From: Carettochelys insculpta
Taxonomy: Eukaryota; Chordata; Testudines; Carettochelyidae
Assembly: GCF_033958435.1 (NCBI RefSeq)
Contig: NC_134145.1
Location: forward strand, 33,011,501-33,075,500
Direction of reading: 5' to 3'
Length of the DNA stretch: 64,000 nt
Shown: one piece after another, positions 12,066 through 24,536 of the stretch
Layout: the number at the start of each line of letters is the position of its first letter
Numbering within the stretch: position 1 is the stretch's first letter
Translations under genes and position numbers: made by a program
The notes under the pieces: model-generated
Told to the model about the DNA's origin: nothing
Seen by the model: only the letters and a program-made list of their open reading frames with translations
Database searches by the model: none

Positions 12066-12239
12066 AAGTTCTATTAGGTGGCTCTGTTAGAACAGCAGTG
12101 TTAGAACCTTGAGTCATCAGCAATATAGCACAGGCTGCTGGTATCTGAGCTGCAAGATTAACGATCCTGGCTAGCAGGAAGGTAACTAGATTTCCTAAAG
12201 GAAAACAAGACACCACTAAAGGTTGGCTTGAGATCCTCC

Positions 12240-12860
12240 CTTCAGCTGCCCCACTAGGCTGCCCCCAGCTGCCCACCCAAGGCTGTCATTTGAACCATGC
12301 CACTCCCCTCCCCAACACACTTTTCTGGGGGTCGGGTCGGGGGGAAGTAGGTATTTGTCCCTGCATCAGCTGGCAAGAACAAATTTGTCCCAAAAGTTGG
12401 GATGGCTGGCACAGGGCTTAAAAGAAAGCATGTATGGTTTCTCTAGGCCTAGCAGCAAAAGGGAGACAGGATTGCTGCCTGGAGAGTGGTCGGAGAGCCC
12501 AGGCCAGCCACAGGAGGGACAGCTCTTGTTCCATGTGTTGCCTGCAGATAGGGGTCTGACTCCATATGCTGGGTCCAGAGGGATGACTGAGTGGACTCGG
12601 ACCAAGCTGTGTCTTCCCCTTCCCTACCCAGAAGCTGAGAGAGCTCCTGCCAGATGTGCCGCCACAGTGGTGAACGTACTACCACAGCCATCTGCTGGGT
12701 CCTAGGATTTAAGCGGGGGAGCAGGCTGCCTCACTCTCCTTGCCCCCTAAAAGCTGCTCTGGCAGCTCCCCAGTGTTCCCACTGTGGTGTGGGCTGCTGC
12801 TGCGGCAGCAACATGATCCCAGCCTTGGAATGCTCAGCGATTTGGGCAGACTGCCCAAGT
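12240..12860. other. GC-rich patch, origin unclear
   Basis: GC content is visibly higher than in the surrounding intron, which keeps short frames open on both strands. It is poor in CpG and shows no splice-supported coding structure or known protein. It could be the interior of an old transposon. Confidence 0.4.
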
Positions 12861-14377
12861 TTTCCAGCACAACACAAAGGAGAGAAAGGAAATGGTGATT
12901 TTTAACACTGTAGCTCACCCATTTTTTATTTAAATTTTATTTGTTTTTATATAAAATATGAACCTCCAACGAAGTTAAATGTTCACTCTTTGTAAAACCT
13001 GGAAAAAACAAAGCACCTGTGGAGGTCATGCAGGGGCATCACAGCTCACCCCAATTTGATTGGAATATCAGGGGAGAATGAAGAGGCACTTGTGGAACAC
13101 AAGGGGATTCTCATCTATTAAATATCAAAGCCCAGCTACAAATGATGGAGGTATGAGAGCTTGTCAAGAGAAGAGGATTCTTCATAATGAAATGTGTTAG
13201 ACATCCTAAATATAGGGGCTTCTACCAGCTCATCCTACCATCGCTGCCATACACTTAGCTAGTAATACCCACTATCTAAAGAGTGTACGGATTTTGTCCA
13301 ACACCCGACTATTTTCAGGAATAGGAAGAAAAAAATCCAAGCACTTCCTGAATGGAAGACAATAGTGCTGTGGTACTTTGACAGAACTCAGAACATGGCC
13401 CATGGAGTCAACACTATGTAAGACATTTAATTTTGAGAGGCAATTTCTGGTCTGTAAAAACCCAGAGCATTCCACAAACTACAGCCTTCTCCTATGTGTA
13501 ACAAAGAGCAAATCTGGCTCTGCATTTCTTAAATAAGATGGTCCATGCCTAATTTTTTATTAGAAACAGCTTTCTATATAAACAAAGGAAACTGTAGCAA
13601 ACAATTTCTTGTTATGTTATCTAATAAACCTTTCTTAGGGATTTTCTCTCTCATTATAAAATGCTGCTCTATCCACTAGTTGTTTTGTGTATAACCCTTC
13701 CTTCCTGTCACGTTAAAGGACATATCTATAAGTCAGTGATAAGCAAACTCCCTTTCACTTAAAAAAAACAAAAAGCTGTTACTATTGGAACACAGGAACT
13801 GTAGTTACTTCCATTCCCTCAATGGGGCCCCTCAGCAGCTCTGCCAAGAAAGCTGTTCTGCAAAATGTAGAACTGGCCCACATTCCCTGCTCTTAGGTTT
13901 TATTACAGCTTCGCTGTCACCCATTTTATAAACCGCATGATTACACATAGTTTTGCATCAGCCACAGCATATCAATACAATCTGTATAAACTGAACCATA
14001 GCTTAGTTTATGGGCTGGATACCTCTTCTTTTTTAGGAAAAAATGACAAGCACAGCTGTCAAAATCTTTTTAGAAGCCAAATAGCACTACACACTCCATC
14101 TATTTGCTCTTCTGGAAAACTTCCTATGAGGCATCTTCCTTTAAAAGTTTCGGGCATTCGTATTTTGCCCAAGTGGCAAAGACTCTGCTGTAATTTAATT
14201 TCCTCTTCACTGCTCCATGTCTCGAAAATTATTGGCAGCTCTGACATATAACAATCTGTTTGTGTAACAGAGATAGCAGCAGAATTTGCACTGTCCTTCA
14301 ACTACAGTATCCAAATCTTATGAGAATATGAATAGAACCTACCAGTATATTTATGCTGACTTTTGCTTAGTCTCAGT

Positions 14378-14492
14378 GCTTATTTTGTGCCGGTACTGAG
14401 AACTGGCACCTCGGCAGCCACAGCTGGGGATGGGGAGCAGGGTGCTGGCTGAGTACCGGCTCCTCCTTTTTTTAATACAAAAAGGGTTCTGT
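14378..14492. mobile_element. Short inserted element flanked by 11-bp direct repeat
   Basis: TTAGTCTCAGT occurs at 14367-14377 and 14493-14503. The 115 bp between contain 'gtgccggtactgagaactgg', its near-inverse 'tgagtaccggct', and a T-rich/A-rich stretch. The long duplication suggests LINE-mediated insertion, but the sequence also has inverted repeats. Confidence 0.6.
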
Positions 14493-15383
14493 TTAGTCTC
14501 AGTATTTTTGATCACTGTGATAAACTGACAAATTATTTTTATTTTTTTTATCAAGAGGATTTGAGTAAAGAGAAAAATTTGTTGAATACGATAGCACCTA
14601 CTGCTTTATTTACAGAAACAGCTTCACATATCTAACGTTAGCGCTTGATCACTGCTCAGAATGGCCATGTCCTATCTATTGACAGTAAACAAGATTTTAC
14701 CCATCTGAATGTGACAACATGTACTTTATTATTCACACTTAGGAAAACTGCCAGTAGTACTCCCTGTCCAGGAAGTCTGAATGTTTGCTTTTCTATCTCC
14801 ATTTGCCAAATATAATTGGTTGCTATGTCATTTTATTTTAATCAGATTCCATTTTAAAAACAAGAGAAGGGGAGGCCTTTAACTTCCAAAGTTTTGGAAA
14901 ATTATACTAACTTAAGGCATTGTCTGAAGAGGAGAAAATCATACTTTCTAAAAGGATTAGGTGACTGATATGTGTGCCATGCATAATACAAGGTTTTAAA
15001 TTGTTGGGTTTATGTTCAGAACAGTCTAATAACTTATCAAGCTGTTCCATGTCCCTTGCATTTATCCATAGGTACGATAGTTTATTCACTTGCAGCAAAA
15101 TTCTCCAGTAACAGATAATTTCATGATTAACTCCTGAAGGGTTACTGCACAGACACAGGATCATAGCAAGACTTCACTTCTTTTAAAGGGACTCGAGCCA
15201 AGAGTGTTCAATACAAACTGAGCTCCTCTGCCTGCCTTTGCTCAAGACAGCTACTCTATTATTGTGGAAAGGTTGATGACTACCTATCAAGTTCTTTAAC
15301 CAGTTACAAAAGCAGGGAGCTTTTGGCTGAAAAGGAGGGCAGAGCACCTCTCAATTCCCCTACTTGTTTCTTTGCCTCTCCTT

Positions 15384-16093
15384 GCCTACGTCTACGCGTG
15401 AAGCCTACATCGAAGTAGCTTATTTCGATGTAGCGACATCGAAATAGGCTATTTCGATGAATAACGTCTACACGTCCTCCAGGGCTGGCAATGTTGACAT
15501 TCAACATTGACGTTGCGCCGCACCACATCGAAATAGGCGCTGCGAGGGAATGTCTACACGCCAAAGTAGCACACATCGAAATAAGGGTGCCAGGCACAGC
15601 TGCAGACAGGGTCACACGGCGGACTCAACAGCAAGCCGCTCCCTTAAAGGGCCCCTCCCAGACACAGTTGCACTAAACAACACAAGATCCACAGAGCCAA
15701 CAACTGGTTGCAGACCCTGTGCATGCAGCATGGATCCCCACATGCAGCAGCAGCAGCCAGAAGCCCTGGGCTAAGGGCTGCTGCACACAGTGACCACAGA
15801 GCCCCGCAAGGGCTGGAGAGAGAGCGTCTCTCAACCTCTCAGCTGATGGCCGCCATGGCGGACCTCGCTATTTCGATGTTGCGGGATGCGGATCGGCTAC
15901 ACGTGCCCTACTTCGATGTTCAACTTTGAAGTAGGGCGCTATTCCCATCCCCTCATGGGTTAGGGACTTCGACGTCTCGCCGCTTAACGTCGATGTTAAC
16001 ATCGAAATAGCGCCCAACACGTGTAGCCATGACGGGCGCTATTTCGAAGTTAGTGCCGCTACTTTGAAGTAGCGTGCACGTGTAGACACGGCT
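15384..16093 (-). mobile_element. Foldback transposon family, copy A (TSD CTT)
   Basis: 710 bp in reverse orientation relative to the majority. CTT flanks it at 15381-15383 and 16094-16096. The ends are GCCTACGTCTAC and the inverse of AGCCGTGTCTACACG. Blocks of 'tatttcga' and 'tcgaaata' fill both arms, and a GC-rich core lies at about 15560-15860. There is no transposase. Open frames inside recur in other copies and are not treated as genes. Confidence 0.85.
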
Positions 16094-16395
16094 CTTGTTC
16101 TTTAAGGCTGTTTGAGCTCAAAGCCCTGTGTGCTCAATGGCAAACTGGACCCAAATTCAGCTGTAAAGTTCCTAAGTTCCGGTTGACATTCTGGTGGCAT
16201 CTTTGCAGCAGTTTCAGATAATTTTAAAAACTTTTATTTGAATGAAGTAACCAAAATGAGTAATACAATCAGTAATGTAGCTGCTGAGTTGTTACTGAAT
16301 TGCATTTATTTTATGCTGTCTCTACATTTTCAGTTATCTTTTGGTTTCAGTGTTAACAACACATTAAGATGAATGGGAGAGTTCACTGGTGTAGG

Positions 16396-16708
16396 GCCTG
16401 GTCTAGAAAGGGGTGGTATATATCACCAAGCTTCATAATGTCGATATATCATATCAGCAAATTGAATAGTAACAGAGAGATAGCCGTGCTGGCTGCTTTT
16501 TCATATCAGCAAAGTAATTCTTTTGATAATGTAGTTTATACCAGCTCCCCAAACAAAATAAAGTAAATTGGCAAAAATAATACTTTTGTTGGTAAAACTG
16601 CATTTTCAGTCTGTCTTCTGCCAGTATCAACAGTAAATACCCCCTCCCCGGCCCTCAACCAAGCATCACAACTATGCCAGTAACAGTTTCCAGTGTAGTC
16701 CAGGCTTA
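16396..16708. mobile_element. Degraded MITE with SINE piece
   Basis: 'ggcctggtctagaaa' near the left and 'ccagtgtagtccaggctta' near the right are imperfect inverted repeats. A short SINE-like piece (gagatagccgtgctggctgc) lies at about 16475-16500. Boundaries are approximate. Confidence 0.35.
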
Positions 16709-18982
16709 AGAACCACTTTTGCAGGCAGCCTGAAACCCCAGGGTGAAACCATGACATCATTTTTGGGGAAAAAAGAATTACATAAAATGAAAGATGGGAT
16801 TCCAGAATATAATCTAATTACCAGGGGTGAAGTATATAGGTATAATATAAACAGGACCTGGCTTACGATATGCAAGTTAACTGCATATTTATTCATGCTT
16901 TATCAAAAAATGTCTTCAGCAGATTCCAAAGCCTTTCAGCTGTGGCTGAATTATACTGTCCACGGCAATACTCTGCTGAGGAGTTATGGTAGTCAGGGGC
17001 AGTCCATAGTAGCAAATCTCTACTATAAATCTGTTTGCAAGTCCAAGTGACTGTTTTTTGGGGGGAGGGGAGAAGTATGTGCACAGGAACACCAATCTAC
17101 TTTGAGGTGTCCCCCCTGCCCCTGGTATCTAATTCCTAGGATTCTGTAATCCAAGGAATTAACCTGTTTCTTTTCTACCCCTTTTTTTCTTCCTTCTTAC
17201 ACTTCGTTCCTTCCTCTCGGGTAATAATGAAAGTCAGAACAGCTGCTCCACTTGCTCTTTTACATGGTAATGACGACTGATGTAGTTAGTCACTAATTAT
17301 TTTAATAGCGTTGGTCCAAGTTCCATTTTGTTGAAGGATTTATAATGTCAACTTTCCGTTGTTTCTGACAATGGGATTGTCACTTTTAATTACTTTCTCT
17401 TGTGCAATGTGGCCGTTTTTTAGAACAGTAAGTTTAACAAACAACTTCTGATATACAACACATATCCCTATAGATATCTCTGTAAACCAAGAGAGACTCA
17501 TCTACTCAAAGGAAGAAGGCTTTACAGAACACTAATTTGCTCAAGAAGTCTTTAAACTTGTTTTGGTTCAAGTAATCTAATTAGAGATTATTTCCTGAAC
17601 TTCTATGTTTAACTCACTGGACTGGGATTTCTGGTTCTTTCTGTAATTCCAGCAGCGGAGCATTTATGTGCCCTTTGAGCCACCGACATTTGCTTTTGGC
17701 TTCCAAGTCAGCTTCATGCACAGCTAATGTATTCAGAAATATAGTTTTCCTATCAAAAGCTGTTGTATAATCAATTGGAAACACCAGATTTTCTGAAAGT
17801 TAACTTACATTCTGAACTTATCTTGTTTACAGAAGCCCTCATAAAGCCAATATACCATATAAGCTATACCATATACCCTGCTGCACTGGCATGAAGCAGC
17901 TGCAATGAAGTAGGAGAGAAGTCCCTTGAGCCAAGAGCAGCATCCAGTTAACGCTTTGCTCTTACCTTCCACTTCCTTAAACTCAAACAAACAAAAACAA
18001 CCCTGGGTGGCCAGGAGTGGAATCGGCCCAGAGCACAGACTACTCTGGAGATTCTGTGTGGCAGAACAGCCAATAGGGAGCCCAGGCAAGGCTGCTACAT
18101 GTTCAAACAGTCAGTGATGATGATCTAACCATATGCCAGGGTAGTTCTAACTACTGTGGCAGCTCAGAATCCAAGTGGAAGAAAAAAAATGATGTAATGT
18201 CACCTGTGCCTCCCTTTCTCCTGTGTGGCATGTATCAGGAGAGACAGCAGACAACCTACCCCAGGATTAAGTTCAAATATATCTAGTTTGCCATGGAAGA
18301 AACAACTGGATACAAATTCCTCAACGGTTAGTTTTCATGCAATTATGGGATTTCAGATTAATTTACTTAAACCCAGGGAAACCACTGTTTGGCTCCCACT
18401 TAAATTGATAGTCACTGATAGTTTGCTTAAATAACTTTTTTAAAAACTGAGAAATTTCATTAAACCAGTGCATGGTTGTGGGTAAACAAACCCTATGAAA
18501 CATTTAGAACTGCAGTTACAATCAGAAAAGTGCATAAATTAGAATGGAGGTTTTCTGTCCTTTGATCTGCTCTGCTGTGTGGTCAGTAACATCTGCTTAC
18601 TTTAGACATTACTAGCTAAGAAGATTTAATGGAGTCTCTTCTGGCTCACAAATTAACAGATTATCCAAATTCCAATCACAGAACCTTTATTGGTGATGTC
18701 ACATGAGATATAAAATCTCATTTGAACTTTGAGGGTAAGTTTTCGTGGTTAGCCACTGTAAATCTTCCCACTTCTAAAACAAAGATGAAAACACAATGGG
18801 GCAGATACAACTTCCTTGTTAACACCATCAGTCTGCTGTGGGAAACTGCTGGAAAACATCTTAGGGAGAAGGTGGGAAGCAACACAGAAGCCCTAGTTTC
18901 CTGACTCAGAAGTATTAGATCTCATTGCCTCCATGGTATTGTGCTCTACCAAATGGAAGTTGGTGGAAACAAGTGTACTAAC

Positions 18983-19090
18983 CTGTGTGAGAATAGATAA
19001 ACCACAGTGCTCCTGTCAGCAGGGCTCCAATCACAAATGCTGCAAAGGCGATTCCCACAACGGTCAGCATGTCCAGACCATAGAAAACTG
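18983..19090 (-). CDS. TGFBR3: TGFBR3 exon w12: transmembrane helix
   Basis: 108 bp from acceptor TTTGTAG to donor GTTAGT. After the split Ser codon it encodes [18 protein letters not shown] and then [17 protein letters not shown], a hydrophobic helix of about 25 residues nearly identical to human. The length is a multiple of three. The acceptor is followed at once by CAG (TAGCAG), a tandem NAGNAG acceptor. Use of the second AG would change S-V-F-Y-G to F-F-Y-G, a loss of one residue just outside the membrane. Confidence 0.95.
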
Positions 19091-20847
19091 CTACAAATAA
19101 AAATCAAGTTTTTTTCTTTTAACACTGAATAGTAAAATTCCTCCTCCCAGTCACACACACAGCTTTGTGACATTTTCGTTTTAATTAGTGCCCCCCCCAT
19201 TAAACCCAAGAAAAGAAAGACCCATGATACTTAGCAGATTGCTGTGATTTGTATTTAGGTGGGACAAGAAAGGCATATGCTAGCAGTGGTGAGCATGAAG
19301 ACTTTAGTTAACTTATTTTTCTGAGTCACAAAGAAAAAAATCCCAAATCTAAAAAAACTGGAAAAAAAATTCCAAGTGCTCTGAGTTTCTTGTTAATTTT
19401 TGTTTTCAGTTAAATACCAGGTTTAGCTTGAATATATATTTTAAAAAGCTCCTTGGTCTTACGCACAGATTACTTTTTATACACATCCTACCATTCAGTC
19501 CAACTTTACTCTATATCCTCTGCAGCTTCAGCCCCATATCTAGGTGGAGAACGGAAGCGCTGCTAAGTAAGAAGCAGTGCCAGCTCAAAAGTCAGCAAAA
19601 ACATAAATAGGAGTAATTGTTTTTTGCATTTGGCAATGTTCATAACAAATTAATTCCAGATCACAAAAATAGAACAAAAAAGTCAGTTTCTGGGGGAGGG
19701 GACCTTGCTGCAGTGTAGTTTGTACAGTACAACATCTGGTTCCTGAACGTATGGCTCCAAATATGACTTACACAATTATAGCAATTTCCAGCCATTGACA
19801 TGAGTATTTCTTCTCTTTGATCAAAGACATCTTAATGTGGGTCTCATACTGAATCAATTATTTTTTGTAATTTTTTTTTACTTGACTAATTTCAGAAGTA
19901 GTGTTTCAAATGTCTCCCATAAACATATGAAATGATTTAGGTTAGTGAATAACTTTTTAGTAATTAAGTAAATAATGGAAACAAACTGATCACATGAGCC
20001 CAATGCCCCGCAGGGTCTACGTTGGTGGGTGAGGGAGACACAAAGAGACTGGCCAGGATATGCTTAGCAGATCTCCAATCCAACTTCTTGCTCTGTAACT
20101 TCCTAAGGGAGTTTTCCGGAACCCCTTTCTGAGCCAGATTTGAGACAGAGAAAACAGTCAGGCAGTGACTGAGGGGTTTCCTCCTACTTTTGACATGGAT
20201 CCATTTCTGAGTCATTTGGTTATTTTAAATCCAAACTCTAATTGTGTTTGTTAAGCAGAGATGACGCTTCTTCAACTATATCATTTCAGCATCTTCTTGC
20301 CTTGAGAAGGGGTTTACTGACAATTAGGTTACATTTGTCCCAGGACGCAGCTAGCCCAGTGGGTGCAGGGAGGTGAATTTTTTCATTCTCTGTCCCAGCT
20401 TGAGTGAATCTAGCTCTATGACCAAAAGAGACAGGCTCTTTCCCCTCCAGTCCTTTTGCTCCTCTTTCTCATTCTCACCTTTCAGCTATAATTTTGACTC
20501 CTTCCCTCCCATCTGCAATGTATTAGTGCTACCCCCTCTTTTCAGAGTTGACTGGGCCCTTTAGCATAGATGAGATTCTGTAGTGGTCTTGAGTGTTGGA
20601 GTAATGCAATCATCTATACAAATTACAGCTCCCCTGATGAATTCCTCTCTCTAGTCAGTAGGAATGGTCCAGATCCTGAGAGTCACATGCCTAACTATGT
20701 TTGAGGACCTGGGATGTTGTCCACAGGGGGCACTAAAACCATAGACTTATTTCTGTTCTGTTTAAAAAGCTTTATGATAAATTATCTTTGACTTATTCTT
20801 TTGTCTGGAAGTTCTTAGACCAAAGAAGACAGGCTTGCGAAACTTAC
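19091..20847 (-). other. TGFBR3 intron between exons w11 and w12
   Basis: 1757 bp of AT-rich sequence. No repeat family recognised and no other feature seen. Confidence 0.8.
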
Positions 20848-20889
20848 ATGGTTGGATCCCACTGCCTTTTGATTTGTGAGGAGGAGGTC
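20848..20889 (-). CDS. TGFBR3: TGFBR3 exon w11: 42-bp juxtamembrane microexon
   Basis: A 42-bp exon from acceptor AACAG to donor GTAAGT. With the split codons it adds G PPPHKSKGSGIQP, a flexible basic and proline-rich stalk just outside the membrane. Proteolytic shedding of the betaglycan ectodomain occurs in this region. The sequence differs from human, where the stalk reads roughly PSMKEPNPISPP, so homology is weak. Assignment rests on good splice sites, correct phase on both sides, length and order. Its length is a multiple of three, so skipping it would keep the frame. Confidence 0.85.
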
Positions 20890-22870
20890 CTGTTAAAAAA
20901 AAATTAATTTCATGATGCACTGCAGAAATACTATTTACCATATAGGCAATCTTCAATGTCCCACTGAGAGATGTTGCATAGTGTATTCATGGCATTTCAA
21001 AAAATCCTATCCGAATTGATTAAACTGGATCAGTTTGTAAAAAAAAAAATCCATTTGATCTTGATTAGTTTTCAGATGTACATATCCATAGCACAATGCC
21101 TGCAGCATACTAATGAGTGCTGGCAGGGGCTGTGCAAACCTTCACACCACTTGTCATCATTTCTCACCTGCAATAACTTACTACTCCCATGCCAGGGTCT
21201 CCTTCAGCACAGATTGCTAAAATTGCGTCCCGTCTCCAGCCATGAGAAACTAGCACATGAAATCATATCAAGAGCCAATCACCCTTTTCCCCCTCCAAGG
21301 AAATGTTGTTTCTAGTTATGATGGACCCTGTTCTGACCAGCTTACATACACGTTTTGACACCTACAACATTTCCACTGTGTTCTGTGGTATGCATACATA
21401 ACTTGGCATTCTGATTTATACTGTAAGACAAAGATCATAGCTATGATATTAAAGCTACTATTTAGAAATAACAAATATCAGGATGGAACAGAAAGAAATA
21501 CAAAACTGTGACTTTAGAAATGCATTGTCACCCTACTTGCTCTTATTTGGGGTCCTTTCTTCATATATACCTGTTGTCACTAAGGAGGAACAATTCAAAT
21601 AGATGTCAGGAGTCCCCTTCATCTCTGGATACCCATGCCAACTTGAGAAGCCAGAAACCCAGATCTGGATTCTAACTGAAATATCTTTTCTGGTAAGACC
21701 TGTTGCAATTTGTAAATCACCAGGCTGTGGAAGGATATAATCTAAATTCTGACATGTCTTAGTGTCTTGGATGCTTCCACTAGAAGATTTGGCATGATGC
21801 TATAATGATACGTGTCTATATAGCAATATTATTATATATATATTTATATTAGCAATAGGGAAAAGAAAAAGAAAAAAGCTTTGATTGGATGCAGGTCTAG
21901 TAATTCCCACAATATATTGGAAAATGTTCTTTTTTTATTGTTTATCCAGTCAGTATTTATTTGCCAGGATTAGGATTTCAAACCTCTTCAGTAACAACTG
22001 CACTAACATAACTCAAACAATACAGGGTACCACATAGCCAAAATTTATATCAGATCATTACATTTCTCTCTCAAAAATGCATGTCTGTAATAAGGTAAGC
22101 ATTTTTATTTACTCATTAGAAAAAAATAAAGCACTTTAATTGACCAAATGGCTAATTTTTTATGTTTTCCATGCCAAGTGGACTAGACAAGCAAGTTAAA
22201 ACAATGATAGAAAAACTGGAATAAAGTTAAGATTTTATGGGGTAACCTTAAGAATTTCTTAACTGAAGTTATTTTTTATTCATGCATTTTGGAATATGTT
22301 ATTGTTTTTAAAAGGTTTTTTGTTTGTAAGTATATGAACAGGTTATCAAATGGAAGTCAAGATAGAAGTAAAAATGAACGTAATGTTTATGAGTGGTACC
22401 GGAATGCAATATTAGAGAGAAATAGTGCAACATGGGTAGCAGCGCTATATACCTAATTAGCATATACCAATTTTGGACTTAAAAAATGGCCTCTGGTGGT
22501 AACAGGAATTAAGTTTTCCATGCTAATACTGTCATTAGCCTCTCCACAGAAAAGGAAGGTTGCCAATCAACAACAAGATCTAACCTTGTTGTTCTACAGA
22601 ATATTTTAACATGTTTTATTGCACAAAGTTGCAGCAAGCAAGAGGGGTTACAGTGCATGAGGCCCAGGAAAACTGAATAGTTTTAAAATATTAGATGTTA
22701 TGATTTTCTCTATGTGGGTTTAGGAAAAGTGCTTGTCAGTTGCTCACTTGACCTCTTTTCTAAGACCTTGCTCCCTTCATTGAAAAAAAATAAGTGTTCT
22801 CTACATCTCGAGTAAACTCAACAAGCAGTGAAACAGATGTAGCTTTTCAACAGAAAAATATCAGTTGCAT

Positions 22871-23000
22871 AGAAAGAGAGAGGTAGCTGTGTTAGTCTGT
22901 ATTCAAACAAAACAAAACAGCAGTCAAGTAGCACTTTAAAGACTAACAAAATGGTTTATTAAGTGATAAGCTTTCGTGGGGCAGACCCACTCTCTACACC
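22871..23000 (+). mobile_element. SINE
   Basis: It reads 'gagaggtagctgtgttagtc', then the complement of the usual body 'cactttaaagactaacaaaa' and 'aagctttcgtggggcagacc'. TTGCAT lies on both flanks and may be a short target duplication. Confidence 0.75.
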
Positions 23001-23410
23001 TTGCATTTAAATTTTGCCAAAGAGATAGATGTGACAGAGGTCAGGATATGAATGATTTGGTGGTGGCTGTTTTTTGTTTGTATGGCTTTTTTAGGGGGTT
23101 TCATGGGAATCTGGTACAATAAAATGAAGAACTGAGCTTGTAAAAACCTATAACGCAAAATGCAAACTGTAGGGTGGTGTTTTCCTCCAGGTTAATAGCT
23201 ATGATTCCTATTACAGTCAATAGCACACGTGCATGGTGTGTAGACAGGAAAATGGATAATTTTTGCATTGAACAATTTGTGCTAGCTCCCAAACCGATAA
23301 GCCTACAAGCATCTTCATTGGACATCCAAAGCAGATTTAAAACAGTAATTCCAATAACATGGAACAATACCCATGAATCTTGGTCTCTTTCATATATCAA
23401 AGCAAATGAT

Positions 23411-23564
23411 CAAAACAAAAAAGCAGTCAAGTCGCACTTTAAAGACTAACAAAATAGTTTATTAGGTCTTACCACCTAATAAATTATTTTGTTAGTCTTT
23501 AAAGTGCTGCTTGACTGCTTTTTTTTTTTATAGTATATAGACTAGCATGGCTTTCTCTCTGTTA
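23411..23564 (-). mobile_element. Foldback SINE with 13-bp TSD
   Basis: Arms at about 23415-23466 and 23473-23525 (aagcagtcaag and cactttaaagactaacaaaa, against their inverse) are separated by a few bases and differ at about three positions. One arm continues into 'actagcatggctttctctct'. CAAAGCAAATGAT flanks the unit at 23398-23410 and 23565-23577. Confidence 0.8.
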
Positions 23565-24536
23565 CAAAGCAAATGATAACTGTCATCTCTGAGCGGCAAA
23601 TGCGCTTATTTTAGCAGTGCAATATAATTTGCTCTCAGTTTTACAGATTCACTGTGCTAATGAGCCACAGCAGTTAGCCGTTAGAAAAGGGCCATATGAT
23701 GCAGTTGTTCCACAGTGAATGACAGATGTTGAAGTGCTAATAGTTGTGCATTATAGGTGGAAGGGTTCCATCATACAGTTATATAAAACAGAGGTCAGAG
23801 GGGTAAAGAAAAAAGATAACTCGAACTTCTGAAGAGGGTCCCATTTAAAACTCTTGTTCCTATGAAGAGTCCAAAAGCTGAACCCATCAAAGATGGCTAG
23901 AATGCAAATGTTCAGAATCACAAGCAGTTGAGCAGGATGTCAGGAAAGCAGGGTCTAGAATGTTGTTGGCATTTGGAAAGCAGGAGAGTGCTGGACCTGG
24001 ACTGTCCTGGCTATTGCCCTAGACAGCAGGAGCATGTCCTATACAAAACAGGGATTGAGGAATCTGAGATGTCAATAAAGGCAGGATTATGGGCAGTGCA
24101 TAGAGTACCAAATGATACTGATAGTCAGCTTTAAGTGAACCTGGGAAGGTGGATCCCCATGCAAAGGCAACAGATCATGGTACAGGAGGTTACTAGGAAG
24201 GAGCCTAGGCCAAGCTGCTTGAATGAGCCGTGGTGGAAAAGCTCCTCTATGGAATCAAAGTGGAAACACCAGAGAAGGGTTCCTGTAAAGAGGGAGTGGC
24301 ATGGGACGTAACTCAACAGCAAAGGGGAGATGGATGTGAGTATCAAAGATGCCAATGCTTGAGCTGTTCATAGCCCCAAAGCAGCAGAAAAGTTGGCCCA
24401 TATCTACAAAGTTGTGGTGCTGGCAGGGATGTAAAGAGGGAACAGAGTCCCCATCACTCCAAGAGCAAACTGAAGAGTGGGGAGAGTATCAGACAGGCTG
24501 TTGTAGGCCAGAGGAGCTCCCTGGACAAAAGACAAC

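Larger units (their letters stand above)
9818..18982 (-). other. TGFBR3 intron between exons w12 and w13
   Basis: 9165 bp. Holds a GC-rich repeat with a minisatellite (10100-11260), an inserted SINE (10734-10860), an inverted-dimer SINE (11859-12065), a GC-rich patch (12240-12860), a small retroposed element (14378-14492), a foldback transposon (15384-16093) and a degraded MITE (about 16396-16708). I see nothing specific in 12900-14370, 14504-15380 or 16720-18980. Confidence 0.8.

Noticed and set aside
12361..12705. Possible exon in the GC-rich patch
   Set aside because: Frames on both strands overlap, there is no matching acceptor-donor phase with TGFBR3, and the known exon order has no gap here.
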